This document shows positions 8,037 through 14,474 of a stretch of DNA of 20,436 bases, in pieces. Numbering within the stretch: the stretch's first letter is position 1; each line of letters begins with the position of its first letter. The stretch lies in the NCBI GenBank assembly GCA_028228615.1, contig JAOJBS010000031.1, positions 1-20,436 on the forward strand, given 5' to 3'. The position numbers were made by a program, and so were the translations under genes. Below the pieces are notes generated by a model. The model was not told the origin of the DNA. It was given only the letters and a program-made list of their open reading frames with translations, and made no database searches. This DNA comes from UBA4421 sp028228615 (GTDB taxonomy: Bacteria > Pseudomonadota > Gammaproteobacteria > Pseudomonadales > Azotimanducaceae).

Positions 8037-8063
8037 TTAGCACTCTAACTTGAGGAGTGCTAA
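8037..8063 (-). promoter_or_regulatory. CIRCE operator (HrcA binding site) in front of rpoH
   Basis: The two arms TTAGCACTC (8037-8045) and GAGTGCTAA (8055-8063) form a perfect nine-base inverted repeat with exactly nine bases between them. This is the CIRCE consensus with no mismatch. Its inner end relative to rpoH is 32 bases upstream of the ATG. HrcA binding here should repress rpoH until heat titrates the GroE system that HrcA needs. hrcA itself is not in the window. Confidence 0.93.
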
Positions 8064-8091
8064 CAAAGATTTGGGCCTTAAATCTTGACAA
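8058..8091 (-). promoter_or_regulatory. rpoH: Candidate rpoH promoter overlapping the CIRCE edge
   Basis: On the minus strand a -35-like TTGTCA (8086-8091, five of six matches) is followed after 18 bases by a weak -10-like TTTGTT (8062-8067), which would put the transcription start inside the CIRCE element. A second possibility is TTAGCA (8058-8063), 18 bases, TAATAT (8034-8039), with the operator lying between the hexamers. Both would allow direct repression by HrcA; neither is strong by eye. Confidence 0.35.
8066..8086. repeat. Perfect 7-base inverted repeat beside CIRCE
   Basis: AAGATTT (8066-8072) and AAATCTT (8080-8086) are exact reverse complements around a seven-base loop GGGCCTT. The repeat ends three bases before the CIRCE element and overlaps the -35/-10 spacer of the first rpoH promoter candidate. 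It may be a second operator or an RNA hairpin; nothing in the sequence decides which. Confidence 0.55.
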
Positions 8092-8110
8092 AAGTTACTC
8101 AAAACCGCCA

Positions 8111-8135
8111 CGGCAAGGTCATAAATAAATTGCCG
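8111..8135 (-). terminator. Weak terminator-like hairpin after ftsX
   Basis: CGGCAA and TTGCCG are perfect six-base arms around 13 bases, beginning directly after the ftsX stop on the minus strand. The nearest U tract (TTTT) begins six bases past the stem, so this is a poor intrinsic terminator. It may instead protect the ftsYEX 3' end or attenuate read-through into rpoH. Confidence 0.3.
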
Positions 8136-9113
8136 CTAGAGAAATTGCGCGCTGTGCAAACGTTGCCGTACCGCAACCCACGCGCCAATTACGCCAAGAA
8201 AAATACCAATACCTAGCATGCTAAGTAGAAACTGGCCGTTGAAGCCCTGCACGACAAGCGGTACTTGATAACTGCCGAGTAACGCCTGCAGCGGTCCTTC
8301 TATAGCATTAAGAATGAGGGCCAAGAACATTACAGCCATGACGCCGCCGCCAACGCCATAGCAGGCACCAAAATATATAAATGGTCGCCGCATCTGCCCT
8401 TTGGTGGCACCCACAAGGGCCAATACCAGCAACTCTTCCAAGCGCGACTCAATGGCTAAGCGCACAGACGCAGAAGTGACAAAGATCGCTCCTAGACCAA
8501 ACAGTAACCCCAGTATCCAACCCAGCCGGTTTAACAAGCTCGTAATGTCACGCAACCGCTCCAACCAAGTCTTTTCAATGACTACATCGTTGATTTGAGA
8601 TTTGGCTCTTAACTGCCGTTGCAAACTTTCAAGCTGAATAAAGTCCGCACCCACTCTGCTGGTAATTTGGATGGACGCAGGTAGCGGGTTCTCGTCCAGG
8701 CTAGCTAAGATGTTGCGCAACTCAATGGAGTCAGATGTTTGGGCGACAAAATCTTGTAGCGCCTGATCAGATGTTGTTAACGCCGTTTTGTCTACCAACG
8801 GCATGGTTTCCAAGTCTTTTAGTACCGCCTCTATATTCGACGGATTAACCCCGGCTTCGAAGTAGACGGTCAAACCTGCGCGCCCCTGCCAACCCTCTCC
8901 AACCGCATGCAGGTTGGCCTGAGCGAGCCAAAGTATGCCGGGAAGGGCCAGCGCGATACCGACTAAAAACCAAACAAACAGGCTACTCGCCAAACGCTGG
9001 CTGACATAAAGCGTCGTATCATTGAACGTGCGTCCATGATCCTTAAGCCAATTGATAAGACCACCGGATGGCTTAGCCCAGGGGTCAAGGCTGTCGGGTT
9101 TCTTGCTAAACAA
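8136..9113 (-). CDS. ftsX: Cell division permease-like protein FtsX
   Basis: This is the membrane half of the FtsEX divisome complex, which uses ATP hydrolysis by FtsE to control periplasmic amidase activation during septation. The 325 residues have the FtsX plan. There is a cytoplasmic N-terminus, one helix near 42-64, a periplasmic domain of about 120 residues (with the family segment VYFEAGVNPSNIEAVL), and then three helices near 190-213, 246-270 and 292-315. It ends ten bases before the rpoH-side hairpin. The assigned start is a TTG at 9113 with AGGTG just upstream. The ATG overlapping the ftsE stop (ATGA, 9129-9132) is out of frame and runs into a stop after eight codons, so the true start or a small indel needs a check. 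Confidence 0.9.
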   Translation of the reverse strand: MFSKKPDSLDPWAKPSGGLINWLKDHGRTFNDTTLYVSQRLASSLFVWFLVGIALALPGILWLAQANLHAVGEGWQGRAGLTVYFEAGVNPSNIEAVLKDLETMPLVDKTALTTSDQALQDFVAQTSDSIELRNILASLDENPLPASIQITSRVGADFIQLESLQRQLRAKSQINDVVIEKTWLERLRDITSLLNRLGWILGLLFGLGAIFVTSASVRLAIESRLEELLVLALVGATKGQMRRPFIYFGACYGVGGGVMAVMFLALILNAIEGPLQALLGSYQVPLVVQGFNGQFLLSMLGIGIFLGVIGAWVAVRQRLHSAQFL

Positions 9114-9128
9114 AGGGCACCTGGCGTT

Positions 9129-9827
9129 TCATAAATTGAACTCAGTGACTTTTGTTGGCGCGGCAACTGGGTCTTCAAGGCACCCAGCAACTAATTTTAG
9201 CGTGGGTTGACCCATATTTTTCACCAACTCTATGTCGTGAGTCGCAATAATAACCGTGGTGCCAATCTCTCGGAATTGAGTGAACAGATCCATTATGGTC
9301 TGCGATAAATCTGGATCGAGGTTTCCTGTTGGTTCATCTGCCAGTAAGATTTTGGGTCTATTCACCACCGCCCGAGCGATGCCAACGCGCTGCTGCTCCC
9401 CGGTGGACAAAAAACCCGGCAGGAGTTTTTCTTTATCAAGTAAGTCTACCGCACTTAACGCGCCTCTTACCCGCGGGGCGATCTCTTTTGCAGGAAAATG
9501 TCCAATACGCAGCGGCAATGCCACATTTTCAAAAACTGAGCGATCGGCGAGCAAGTGGTGGTCTTGAAATACCACCCCTACATTGCGTCGATACCAAGGC
9601 ATGCGCTGTGCACTTAATTGACTGATATTCACACCACCCACCAGAACTCGGCCTCGGGTAGGCTCGTCGGCGCCAATCAACAAACGCAAAAAAGTACTCT
9701 TGCCCGCACCGGAATGACCGGTTAAAAAAGTCATGGACCCAGAGGCAAACTCCACTGAAACATCTGCCAACGCCTTGTATCCGCTGGAAAACTGCTTGGT
9801 AACGTTTTCTAGGACTATGCTGGCCAC
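9129..9827 (-). CDS. ftsE: Cell division ATP-binding protein FtsE
   Basis: This 232-residue ABC ATPase pairs with FtsX at the division site. Walker A is GHSGAGKS (residues 37-44), the Q-loop is VFQDHHLL, Walker B with catalytic glutamate is ILLADEPTGNLD (D164, E165), and the switch histidine is H197 in ATHD. The ABC signature reads LSTGEQQR (140-147) where FtsE proteins normally have LSGGEQQR. The substitution is a glycine-to-threonine change at a conserved position, encoded by ACC. The start is GTG at 9827, five bases after the ftsY stop. The order ftsY-ftsE-ftsX is the standard operon linking the SRP receptor with division genes. Confidence 0.96.
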   Translation of the reverse strand: MASIVLENVTKQFSSGYKALADVSVEFASGSMTFLTGHSGAGKSTFLRLLIGADEPTRGRVLVGGVNISQLSAQRMPWYRRNVGVVFQDHHLLADRSVFENVALPLRIGHFPAKEIAPRVRGALSAVDLLDKEKLLPGFLSTGEQQRVGIARAVVNRPKILLADEPTGNLDPDLSQTIMDLFTQFREIGTTVIIATHDIELVKNMGQPTLKLVAGCLEDPVAAPTKVTEFNL

Positions 9828-9832
9828 TGTGC

Positions 9833-10801
9833 CTAATCGTCCTCTTGGTCGCTGGCGAGCAATGCCTGCACAAAATCGTCTGCATCGAAGGGGCGTAAAT
9901 CATCCACGCCTTCGCCCACGCCAATAAAATATAGAGGGATCTTTGGCACACCGCCTGCCCCACTCGCAACGGCGAAAACGACACCCGCTTTGGCGGTACC
10001 ATCAAGTTTGGTAACGACCAACCCAGTGAGTTTTACCGCCTCATCAAACAATTTAACTTGGCTCAGCGCGTTCTGACCAACGCCGCCATCAAGGACCAAT
10101 ATCACCTCATGGGGGGCATCTGGGTCTAGCCGTTTTACGACGCGCTGAACTTTTTCCAGCTCATCCATTAACTGAGTTTTCGCCTGCAATCGACCAGCGG
10201 TGTCGACTAGTAGTACATCTACATCGCGAGCTTGAGCGGATTGGACCGCATCGAACACCACAGACGCACTGTCTGAGCCTTGAGGCTGGGCGATTACAGG
10301 AATGTCGTTACGCTCGCCCCAGGCCTGCAGTTGCTCTACCGCTGCTGCGCGAAAAGTGTCGCCAGCTGCAAGCAACACGCTCTTGCCGTCATCCTTAAAA
10401 CGCTTGGCCAGCTTGCCGATGGTTGTGGTTTTACCGACACCGTTTACACCCACGAAGAAAATGATTCGAGGCATGCCGGACCTTTTCTCAGGCAACTCAA
10501 AGGGTTTGACAATGGGTAAAAGACGCTCAACCAATTGGCCATGCAAGGCTTCGTGCAATGCGCGCGTGTTTGCCAACTCGCGACGCTGGGCACGTTGTGT
10601 CAGGTTCTCAATAATGTCTTGCGTTGTATCCACGCCAACATCAGTGGTGATCAGCGCGGTCTCTAAATCCTCTAAGACCGTGTCATTGATTTCTTTCTCG
10701 CCGAGCAAGAGGTTTCCCACACCATCTGCGAGTTGTGCGCGGGTTTTTGCCAAACCTGATTTTAGCTTAGAAAAAAAACCGGGCGCTTGCTTATCTGACA
10801 T
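9833..10801 (-). CDS. ftsY: Signal recognition particle receptor FtsY
   Basis: This GTPase docks SRP-ribosome complexes at the inner membrane. The 322 residues comprise a short acidic-poor N-terminal A region (much shorter than E. coli FtsY), an N helical bundle, and the G domain. G1 is GVNGVGKTT (118-126), GDTFRAAAVEQL is the insertion-box segment (147-158), G3 is DTAGR (200-204) and G4 is TKLD (264-267). The segment after G4 reads DGTAKAG, where DGTAKGG is usual. The closing loop VASGAGGVPKIPLYFIG is longer than in E. coli but resembles betaproteobacterial forms. A run of eight A (T on the coding strand) is at 10771-10778 near the N-terminus. It starts at ATG and leads the minus-strand operon. 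Confidence 0.96.
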   Translation of the reverse strand: MSDKQAPGFFSKLKSGLAKTRAQLADGVGNLLLGEKEINDTVLEDLETALITTDVGVDTTQDIIENLTQRAQRRELANTRALHEALHGQLVERLLPIVKPFELPEKRSGMPRIIFFVGVNGVGKTTTIGKLAKRFKDDGKSVLLAAGDTFRAAAVEQLQAWGERNDIPVIAQPQGSDSASVVFDAVQSAQARDVDVLLVDTAGRLQAKTQLMDELEKVQRVVKRLDPDAPHEVILVLDGGVGQNALSQVKLFDEAVKLTGLVVTKLDGTAKAGVVFAVASGAGGVPKIPLYFIGVGEGVDDLRPFDADDFVQALLASDQEDD

Positions 10802-10939
10802 ATCGGTAACATCTATGGTGAAATTCTTTTCGAAAAAGCCTTTGAACCCCAGGGCCCAAAGCGTTGCATTACTATAACGTAAATTGTGCGCGCTTAACCT
10901 AAATCCCAGCGGTCAATACAGAGTTAGATCGCATTAAGC

Positions 10940-10971
10940 TTGAAGCGCAATGCAGCTGAACATTCTATAAT
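10940..10971 (+). promoter_or_regulatory. rsmD: Candidate rsmD promoter
   Basis: A perfect -10 hexamer TATAAT lies at 10966-10971, 39 bases before the rsmD ATG. The nearest -35-like hexamer is TTGAAG (10940-10945), which leaves a 20-base spacer, longer than optimal. The gap between ftsY and rsmD (10802-11010) must hold divergent promoters; on the ftsY side I see only a TATAGT near 10875 without a good partner. Confidence 0.4.
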
Positions 10972-11010
10972 ATTTGCCATCGAATCTATGCCTTGCTCGT
11001 TAAACTCCCT

Positions 11011-11595
11011 ATGAAAAAGCAAACTACCAAATCTCAGTCGGTGCGCCTTATTGGTGGCAGGTGGCGAGGACGGAAAATTACCTTCCCTGAGATTAACGAT
11101 TTAAGACCCACATTGGGCAGAACTAGGGAAACCTTGTTTAACTGGCTGCGACCAGAAATCGCAGGCACCACCTGCCTTGATTTGTTTGCTGGGTCCGGCG
11201 CCTTGGGCATAGAGGCGCTTTCGCAAGGCGCTGGCAAGGTAGTGCTGGTAGAGAGCGACGCGACCATTTTTCGCTCACTGGAAGAAAATATCTCCGAGCT
11301 TGGCGACCCCACATGCCAAGTGATAAAAACCAATGCGCTCGCCTATCTCAGCGCTTTAAACGAGTCCTTTGATATTATTTTTCTCGACCCACCCTATGCC
11401 CAACCAGAACTCTTAGGGGCTTGCTTGGAACTCATAGCACGACAAAAGCTGGTGAAAAAATACGTTTACCTCGAGTCTAATCAGGCTCAACTGATCGAGG
11501 AAATATGCGCTGCTCACGGCTTTGAATTAGACAGAACAACCTCCGGCGGCAATACCTTTAGTGCATTAGCCTGGTGCAAATTACCAAAACCTTGA
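11011..11595 (+). CDS. rsmD: 16S rRNA (guanine-966-N2)-methyltransferase
   Basis: This 194-residue Rossmann methyltransferase modifies G966 of 16S rRNA during small-subunit assembly. The RsmD landmarks are all visible. They are VRLIGGRWRGRKI at the N-terminus, LRPTLGRTRETLFNWL, the SAM motif LDLFAGSGALGIEAL, and the catalytic DPPY in IIFLDPPYA. I chose the ATG at 11011, because the protein then begins MKKQTTKSQSVRLIGG, very like E. coli. A TTG six codons upstream (10993) is a less likely alternative. There is no obvious Shine-Dalgarno at either. In many gammaproteobacteria rsmD is divergent from ftsY and followed by coaD, as here. Confidence 0.95.
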   Translation: MKKQTTKSQSVRLIGGRWRGRKITFPEINDLRPTLGRTRETLFNWLRPEIAGTTCLDLFAGSGALGIEALSQGAGKVVLVESDATIFRSLEENISELGDPTCQVIKTNALAYLSALNESFDIIFLDPPYAQPELLGACLELIARQKLVKKYVYLESNQAQLIEEICAAHGFELDRTTSGGNTFSALAWCKLPKP

Positions 11596-11605
11596 GCATA
11601 TTTTG

Positions 11606-11619
11606 TTGATCTCAATCAA
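11606..11619 (+). promoter_or_regulatory. FNR/Anr-type box upstream of coaD
   Basis: TTGAT (11606-11610) and ATCAA (11615-11619) flank CTCA, giving an exact match to the FNR/Anr consensus. Ten fixed positions would match by chance about once per 10^6 bases, so roughly 2 percent for this window. The centre is about 41-43 bases upstream of the start expected from the -10 at 11644, the class II activator position. Confidence 0.6.
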
Positions 11620-11620
11620 C

Positions 11621-11649
11621 TTGCAGTAGCAAAAACCCAGCGCTAGTAT
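11621..11649 (+). promoter_or_regulatory. coaD: Candidate weak coaD promoter
   Basis: TTGCAG (11621-11626), 17 bases, TAGTAT (11644-11649). Three of six and four of six consensus bases make this a weak promoter of the sort that needs an activator, and the FNR-like box ends one base before the -35. The predicted start is near 11655, about 44 bases before the coaD ATG. Confidence 0.4.
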
Positions 11650-11698
11650 CGCGCCCTCACGAATGAAATTAGACGTCATAAGACGCAGAGAAAAGACT

Positions 11699-12190
11699 AT
11701 GTCAAAAAGAACTGTGGTTTACCCAGGATCATTCAACCCAATCACCAATGGGCATACGGATCTGGTAGAAAGAGCACTACACCTATTTGACCATGTCGTC
11801 TTGGCTATTGGCACGTCCATCAACAAAGACCCAAAAGTGGATCTAGCTGACAGAATTGCGCTTTGCGAAAAGGTACTTGCACAGTATGGTGACAGAGTCT
11901 CAGTTGAGGGCTTTAACTCTCTTTTGGTTGACTACGTTCGCGCCAAAGACACCCGCTTCGTGCTTCGCGGGCTGCGCACAGTGACTGACTTCGACTACGA
12001 ATTCCAAATGGCAGAAATGAATAGGTCTTTGGACCCTCAGCTTGAATACGTATTTTTACCTACATCAAAAGATTGCTCGTTTATCTCTTCCACGCTGGTC
12101 AGGGAGATTTCGGCGTTAGGCGGTGATATATCGCAGTTTGTCCACCCAGAGGTCATCTCTGAATTGGCGAGTAAAAACGCTAAGAAGTAG
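11699..12190 (+). CDS. coaD: Phosphopantetheine adenylyltransferase
   Basis: This enzyme transfers AMP from ATP to 4'-phosphopantetheine, the penultimate step of coenzyme A synthesis. It is a nucleotidyltransferase of 163 residues, close to the usual 159-165. The nucleotide motif TNGH follows YPGSFNPI at the N-terminus. RFVLRGLRTVTDFDYEFQMAEMNR and the ISSTLVREI segment (an ISSTxxR-type ATP motif) are present. The ATG at 11699 is preferred over an in-frame ATG 36 bases upstream because the family always begins a few residues before the YPGSF strand. coaBC, the earlier CoA-pathway enzyme, lies about 2.3 kb away. Upstream are an FNR-type box and a weak promoter. Confidence 0.96.
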   Translation: MSKRTVVYPGSFNPITNGHTDLVERALHLFDHVVLAIGTSINKDPKVDLADRIALCEKVLAQYGDRVSVEGFNSLLVDYVRAKDTRFVLRGLRTVTDFDYEFQMAEMNRSLDPQLEYVFLPTSKDCSFISSTLVREISALGGDISQFVHPEVISELASKNAKK

Positions 12191-12246
12191 TGATAGTAGC
12201 GCTCATTGGCATGTGCCGACTACTCGTTAAGCATACAACCGCTTTA

Positions 12247-12264
12247 GCTTCGCAATAGCGAGGC
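12247..12264. terminator. Possible bidirectional hairpin between coaD and mutM
   Basis: GCTTCGC and GCGAGGC pair over seven bases with one G-T wobble around an AATA loop, in the 85-base gap between the convergent coaD and mutM. Neither side has a U tract, so a classical intrinsic terminator is not shown. Confidence 0.3.
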
Positions 12265-12275
12265 GATCAAGGCAA

Positions 12276-13100
12276 CTAGCGCCACCCACTGAAGGTTTGG
12301 CAGCTAGGACAATAAACCGTGCTTCTCTGACCCAATATCTGGCCTTTAAGGGTGCTAGAGCACTCTCGACACGGCTGACCCTCTCGACCATAGACATTCA
12401 GGCTTTGGCTAAAATAACCGGGCTGTCCGTCGGAACCCACAAAATCCCGTAATGTAGTACCTCCCACCTTGATGGCTCTCGCCAAAATCATGCGAATCGC
12501 TTGGGCCAAATTTTCGTAAGCCAGTCGACTCACTCTTTGGGCTGCCGTTGCTGGTCTAATCTTGGCCATAAACAGCGATTCGGCAGCGTATATGTTGCCT
12601 ACTCCCACCACAATCTTGCCGTCCATAATATGGTTCTTCACGGCCACCTTACGACGTCTAGAACTGTTGAATAAATAGTCACCGGAAAACTCATTTTCCA
12701 GAGGTTCGACACCCAAATCTTTAAGCAGCCAATGCTCGTGCGCATCACCCTTTTGGAAATGAAAACTACCGAATCGGCGCGGGTCGTTAAAACGCAGCCA
12801 ATGATCGCCCGTCAATTTAATATCAATATGATCGTGCAATTTGGGTGGGGTTTGGGGGCTTACAACTCTGAGGCTACCTGACATACCAAGATGTATGAGC
12901 AAAGAGCCAACGTGGGTGGTAATGAGAATGTATTTGCCGCGCCGCGAGACATTAATGACCTTGCTGCCCGCAAGGTTAGGAGGCAAGTCTACCGGCCACC
13001 TCAGGCGAGGCTGCCGGACTTCGATTGCTAGAATCGATTGATCAAGGAGGAAGGGCTCTATGCCCCGCCGAGTCGTTTCGACTTCGGGGAGTTCAGGCAT
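12276..13100 (-). CDS. mutM: Formamidopyrimidine-DNA glycosylase (Fpg)
   Basis: This bifunctional glycosylase/AP lyase removes 8-oxoguanine and formamidopyrimidines from DNA. The 274 residues begin MPELPEVET, giving the catalytic P2 and E3 after Met removal. K56 lies in VSRRGKYIL, GMSG follows, and the helix-two-turn-helix segment VGVGNIYAAESLF is present. The C-terminal zinc finger is complete: C244-x2-C247-x16-C264-x2-C267. The start is ATG, three bases after the rpmG stop, forming rpmB-rpmG-mutM as in E. coli. The gene is convergent with coaD. Confidence 0.97.
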   Translation of the reverse strand: MPELPEVETTRRGIEPFLLDQSILAIEVRQPRLRWPVDLPPNLAGSKVINVSRRGKYILITTHVGSLLIHLGMSGSLRVVSPQTPPKLHDHIDIKLTGDHWLRFNDPRRFGSFHFQKGDAHEHWLLKDLGVEPLENEFSGDYLFNSSRRRKVAVKNHIMDGKIVVGVGNIYAAESLFMAKIRPATAAQRVSRLAYENLAQAIRMILARAIKVGGTTLRDFVGSDGQPGYFSQSLNVYGREGQPCRECSSTLKGQILGQRSTVYCPSCQTFSGWR

Positions 13101-13103
13101 TCC

Positions 13104-13259
13104 TTACTTGATCTTAGCTTCCTTGTAGAGCACATGCTTACGCACAACAGGATCGAATTTTTTAATTTCCATCTTGTCTGGTGTGTTCTTCTTGTTCTTA
13201 TCAGTCGTGTAATAGTGTCCGGTACCGGCACTTGAAACGAGTTTAATTTTATCGCGCAT
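13104..13259 (-). CDS. rpmG: 50S ribosomal protein L33
   Basis: This 51-residue basic protein reads MRDKIKLVSSAGTGHYYTTD at the N-terminus and continues with KNKKNTPDKMEIKKFDPVVR, the exact L33 pattern. It is a component of the large subunit near the E site. No CxxC pairs are present, so it is the zinc-independent type. The short length makes it easy to miss in automatic gene lists. It sits between rpmB (109 bases upstream) and mutM (three bases downstream) on the minus strand. The start codon is ATG at 13259; only a weak GGA-type ribosome site precedes it. Confidence 0.97.
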   Translation of the reverse strand: MRDKIKLVSSAGTGHYYTTDKNKKNTPDKMEIKKFDPVVRKHVLYKEAKIK

Positions 13260-13368
13260 AGTTTTAATCCGTTTGTTCGTCGCTAGGCCAGTTCACAACC
13301 AACCTTCGCCTCGCAACTATACTCTTTGATCCGCTTGAGCTGCTAGGCAGTCAGGCGAGTAGAGTTTG

Positions 13369-13605
13369 TTATACCTTATGACCTGCAGCACGCACGTCTT
13401 TAAGAACGATATCAATACCATTCTTGTCGATAATACGCATACCCTTTGAGGATACTCGTAATCTGACGTAGCGCTTTTCTGATTCCACCCAAAAACGATG
13501 GTAATGCAGATTAGGCAAAAAGCGCCTTCTCGTCTTGTTCATTGCATGACTGACGTTGTTGCCAGCCATTGGTCTTTTGCCTGTGACCTGACATACCTTA
13601 GACAT
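13369..13605 (-). CDS. rpmB: 50S ribosomal protein L28
   Basis: This 78-residue large-subunit protein begins MSKVCQVTGKRPMAGNNVSH and has the family centre KTRRRFLPNLHYHRFWVESE, ending AAGHKV. The length equals that of E. coli L28. It is the first gene of rpmB-rpmG-mutM and has its own promoter directly upstream (TTGCTC, 17 bases, TATAAA on the minus strand). The 109-base gap to rpmG contains no ORF and only short imperfect repeats. Confidence 0.98.
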   Translation of the reverse strand: MSKVCQVTGKRPMAGNNVSHAMNKTRRRFLPNLHYHRFWVESEKRYVRLRVSSKGMRIIDKNGIDIVLKDVRAAGHKV

Positions 13606-13635
13606 AGTCGGGATCCCTAGAAAATTTGAGGCGCG

Positions 13636-13664
13636 TTTATACCAAAGTGGGGGAATTAGAGCAA
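13636..13664 (-). promoter_or_regulatory. Promoter of rpmB-rpmG-mutM
   Basis: On the minus strand the -35-like TTGCTC (13659-13664) and the -10 TATAAA (13636-13641, five of six matches) are separated by exactly 17 bases. Transcription would start near 13630, about 25 bases before the rpmB ATG. It lies directly after the radC stop codon. Confidence 0.55.
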
Positions 13665-13673
13665 CAAAAAAGG

Positions 13674-14399
13674 CTAGATCAGGCCTCTAGCGGCCAAAGA
13701 AACCGTATTTCTGGCACAAACGACGAAATGATCGAGAACACGGATATCTACTTGTCTAAGTAAGTTGGCCAACTCTTTGGTCAAAAAAATATCCGCCTGA
13801 CTCGGCTCAGAAACACCAGAAGGGTGATTATGCGCCAATATTATGGCTGCAGCATTCAACTCAATTCCCCGACGTAATACTTCCCGGGGGTGAACATGAG
13901 CCCGGTCTATGGAGCCGTTAAACATAATCTCAAAAGAGAGTAGCTCGTGCTTGGAATTTAGGTACAAGCAAGCGAACACTTCTCTGGGGGAATGGCCAAT
14001 ACGCTTGCGCAAATATCGACTCACCGACTGCGGGTCATTGAAGCGCTCACCCTTGGCAAAATCAGCCTCAACATCCCGCGCCATAAGCTCGTGTATCGCT
14101 TTGATTTGGGCGGCTTTGGCCTGGCCGACTCCGCGAAACTTGGTCAGCGCGCTAACCGGCGCGCCGAGCAGCGTGCCAATACCGCCAAACGCTTCCAGCA
14201 ACCGACGAGACATACGCACCGCGTCTTCGCCTTGGCTACCGGAAACTAAACACAGCGCCAAAAGTTCTGCTGTCGACAGAGTTTCCGGCCCATGACGCAA
14301 AAGCCTCTCTCGTGGCCGCTCATCTTCTTGCCATCTAGTGATTACGTCTTTACAAGGTTCAATGTTAACCTTCGTTTTTTTTAAGGTTGCTTCAGGCAC
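13674..14399 (-). CDS. radC: RadC family JAB-domain protein
   Basis: The role of RadC is unclear; the old link to recombination repair is not supported, and the C-terminal JAB/MPN fold suggests a metal-dependent hydrolase. The 241-residue form has an N-terminal UPF0758 helical part (DERPRERLLRHGPETLSTAELLALCL; helix-hairpin-helix LTKFRGVGQAKAAQIKAI) and a full JAMM motif: the H-N-H pair followed by seven residues, then S-Q-A-D (AHNHPSGVSEPSQAD). I use GTG at 14399, since the alternative ATG at 14498 would overlap the divergent coaBC. Even this gives about 16 more residues before the conserved WQEDERPRE than in homologues, and no better start codon exists. It lies between rpmB and coaBC as in E. 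coli. Confidence 0.88.
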   Translation of the reverse strand: MPEATLKKTKVNIEPCKDVITRWQEDERPRERLLRHGPETLSTAELLALCLVSGSQGEDAVRMSRRLLEAFGGIGTLLGAPVSALTKFRGVGQAKAAQIKAIHELMARDVEADFAKGERFNDPQSVSRYLRKRIGHSPREVFACLYLNSKHELLSFEIMFNGSIDRAHVHPREVLRRGIELNAAAIILAHNHPSGVSEPSQADIFLTKELANLLRQVDIRVLDHFVVCARNTVSLAARGLI

Positions 14400-14405
14400 T
14401 TGAGG

Positions 14406-14419
14406 CGTTCTTTCGAACG
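14406..14419. repeat. Inverted repeat in the radC-coaBC divergent gap
   Basis: CGTTC (14406-14410) and GAACG (14415-14419) are perfect five-base arms around TTTC. The element sits seven bases from the chosen radC start and 55 bases from the coaBC start. It could be a small operator shared by both genes; the arms are short and chance is a real alternative. Confidence 0.3.
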
Positions 14420-14474
14420 TTGGCGGCGCAGTGCAGAGGTGATTTTCGTCATCTAAATGTTTCAAGGTTTTGCT

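Noticed and set aside
8085..8090. Perfect TTGACA on the plus strand in the ftsX-rpoH gap
   Set aside because: No matching -10 at 16-18 bases, and both flanking genes are on the minus strand.
9529..10005. 158-codon minus-strand ORF spanning the ftsE/ftsY junction
   Set aside because: It overlaps both real genes in another frame and breaks the conserved ftsY-ftsE organisation; no protein family recognised.
13671..13692. radC terminator formed by AGGC/GCCT with following T6
   Set aside because: Four-base stem with an eight-base loop that includes the stop codon; the T run is real but the hairpin is too weak to annotate.
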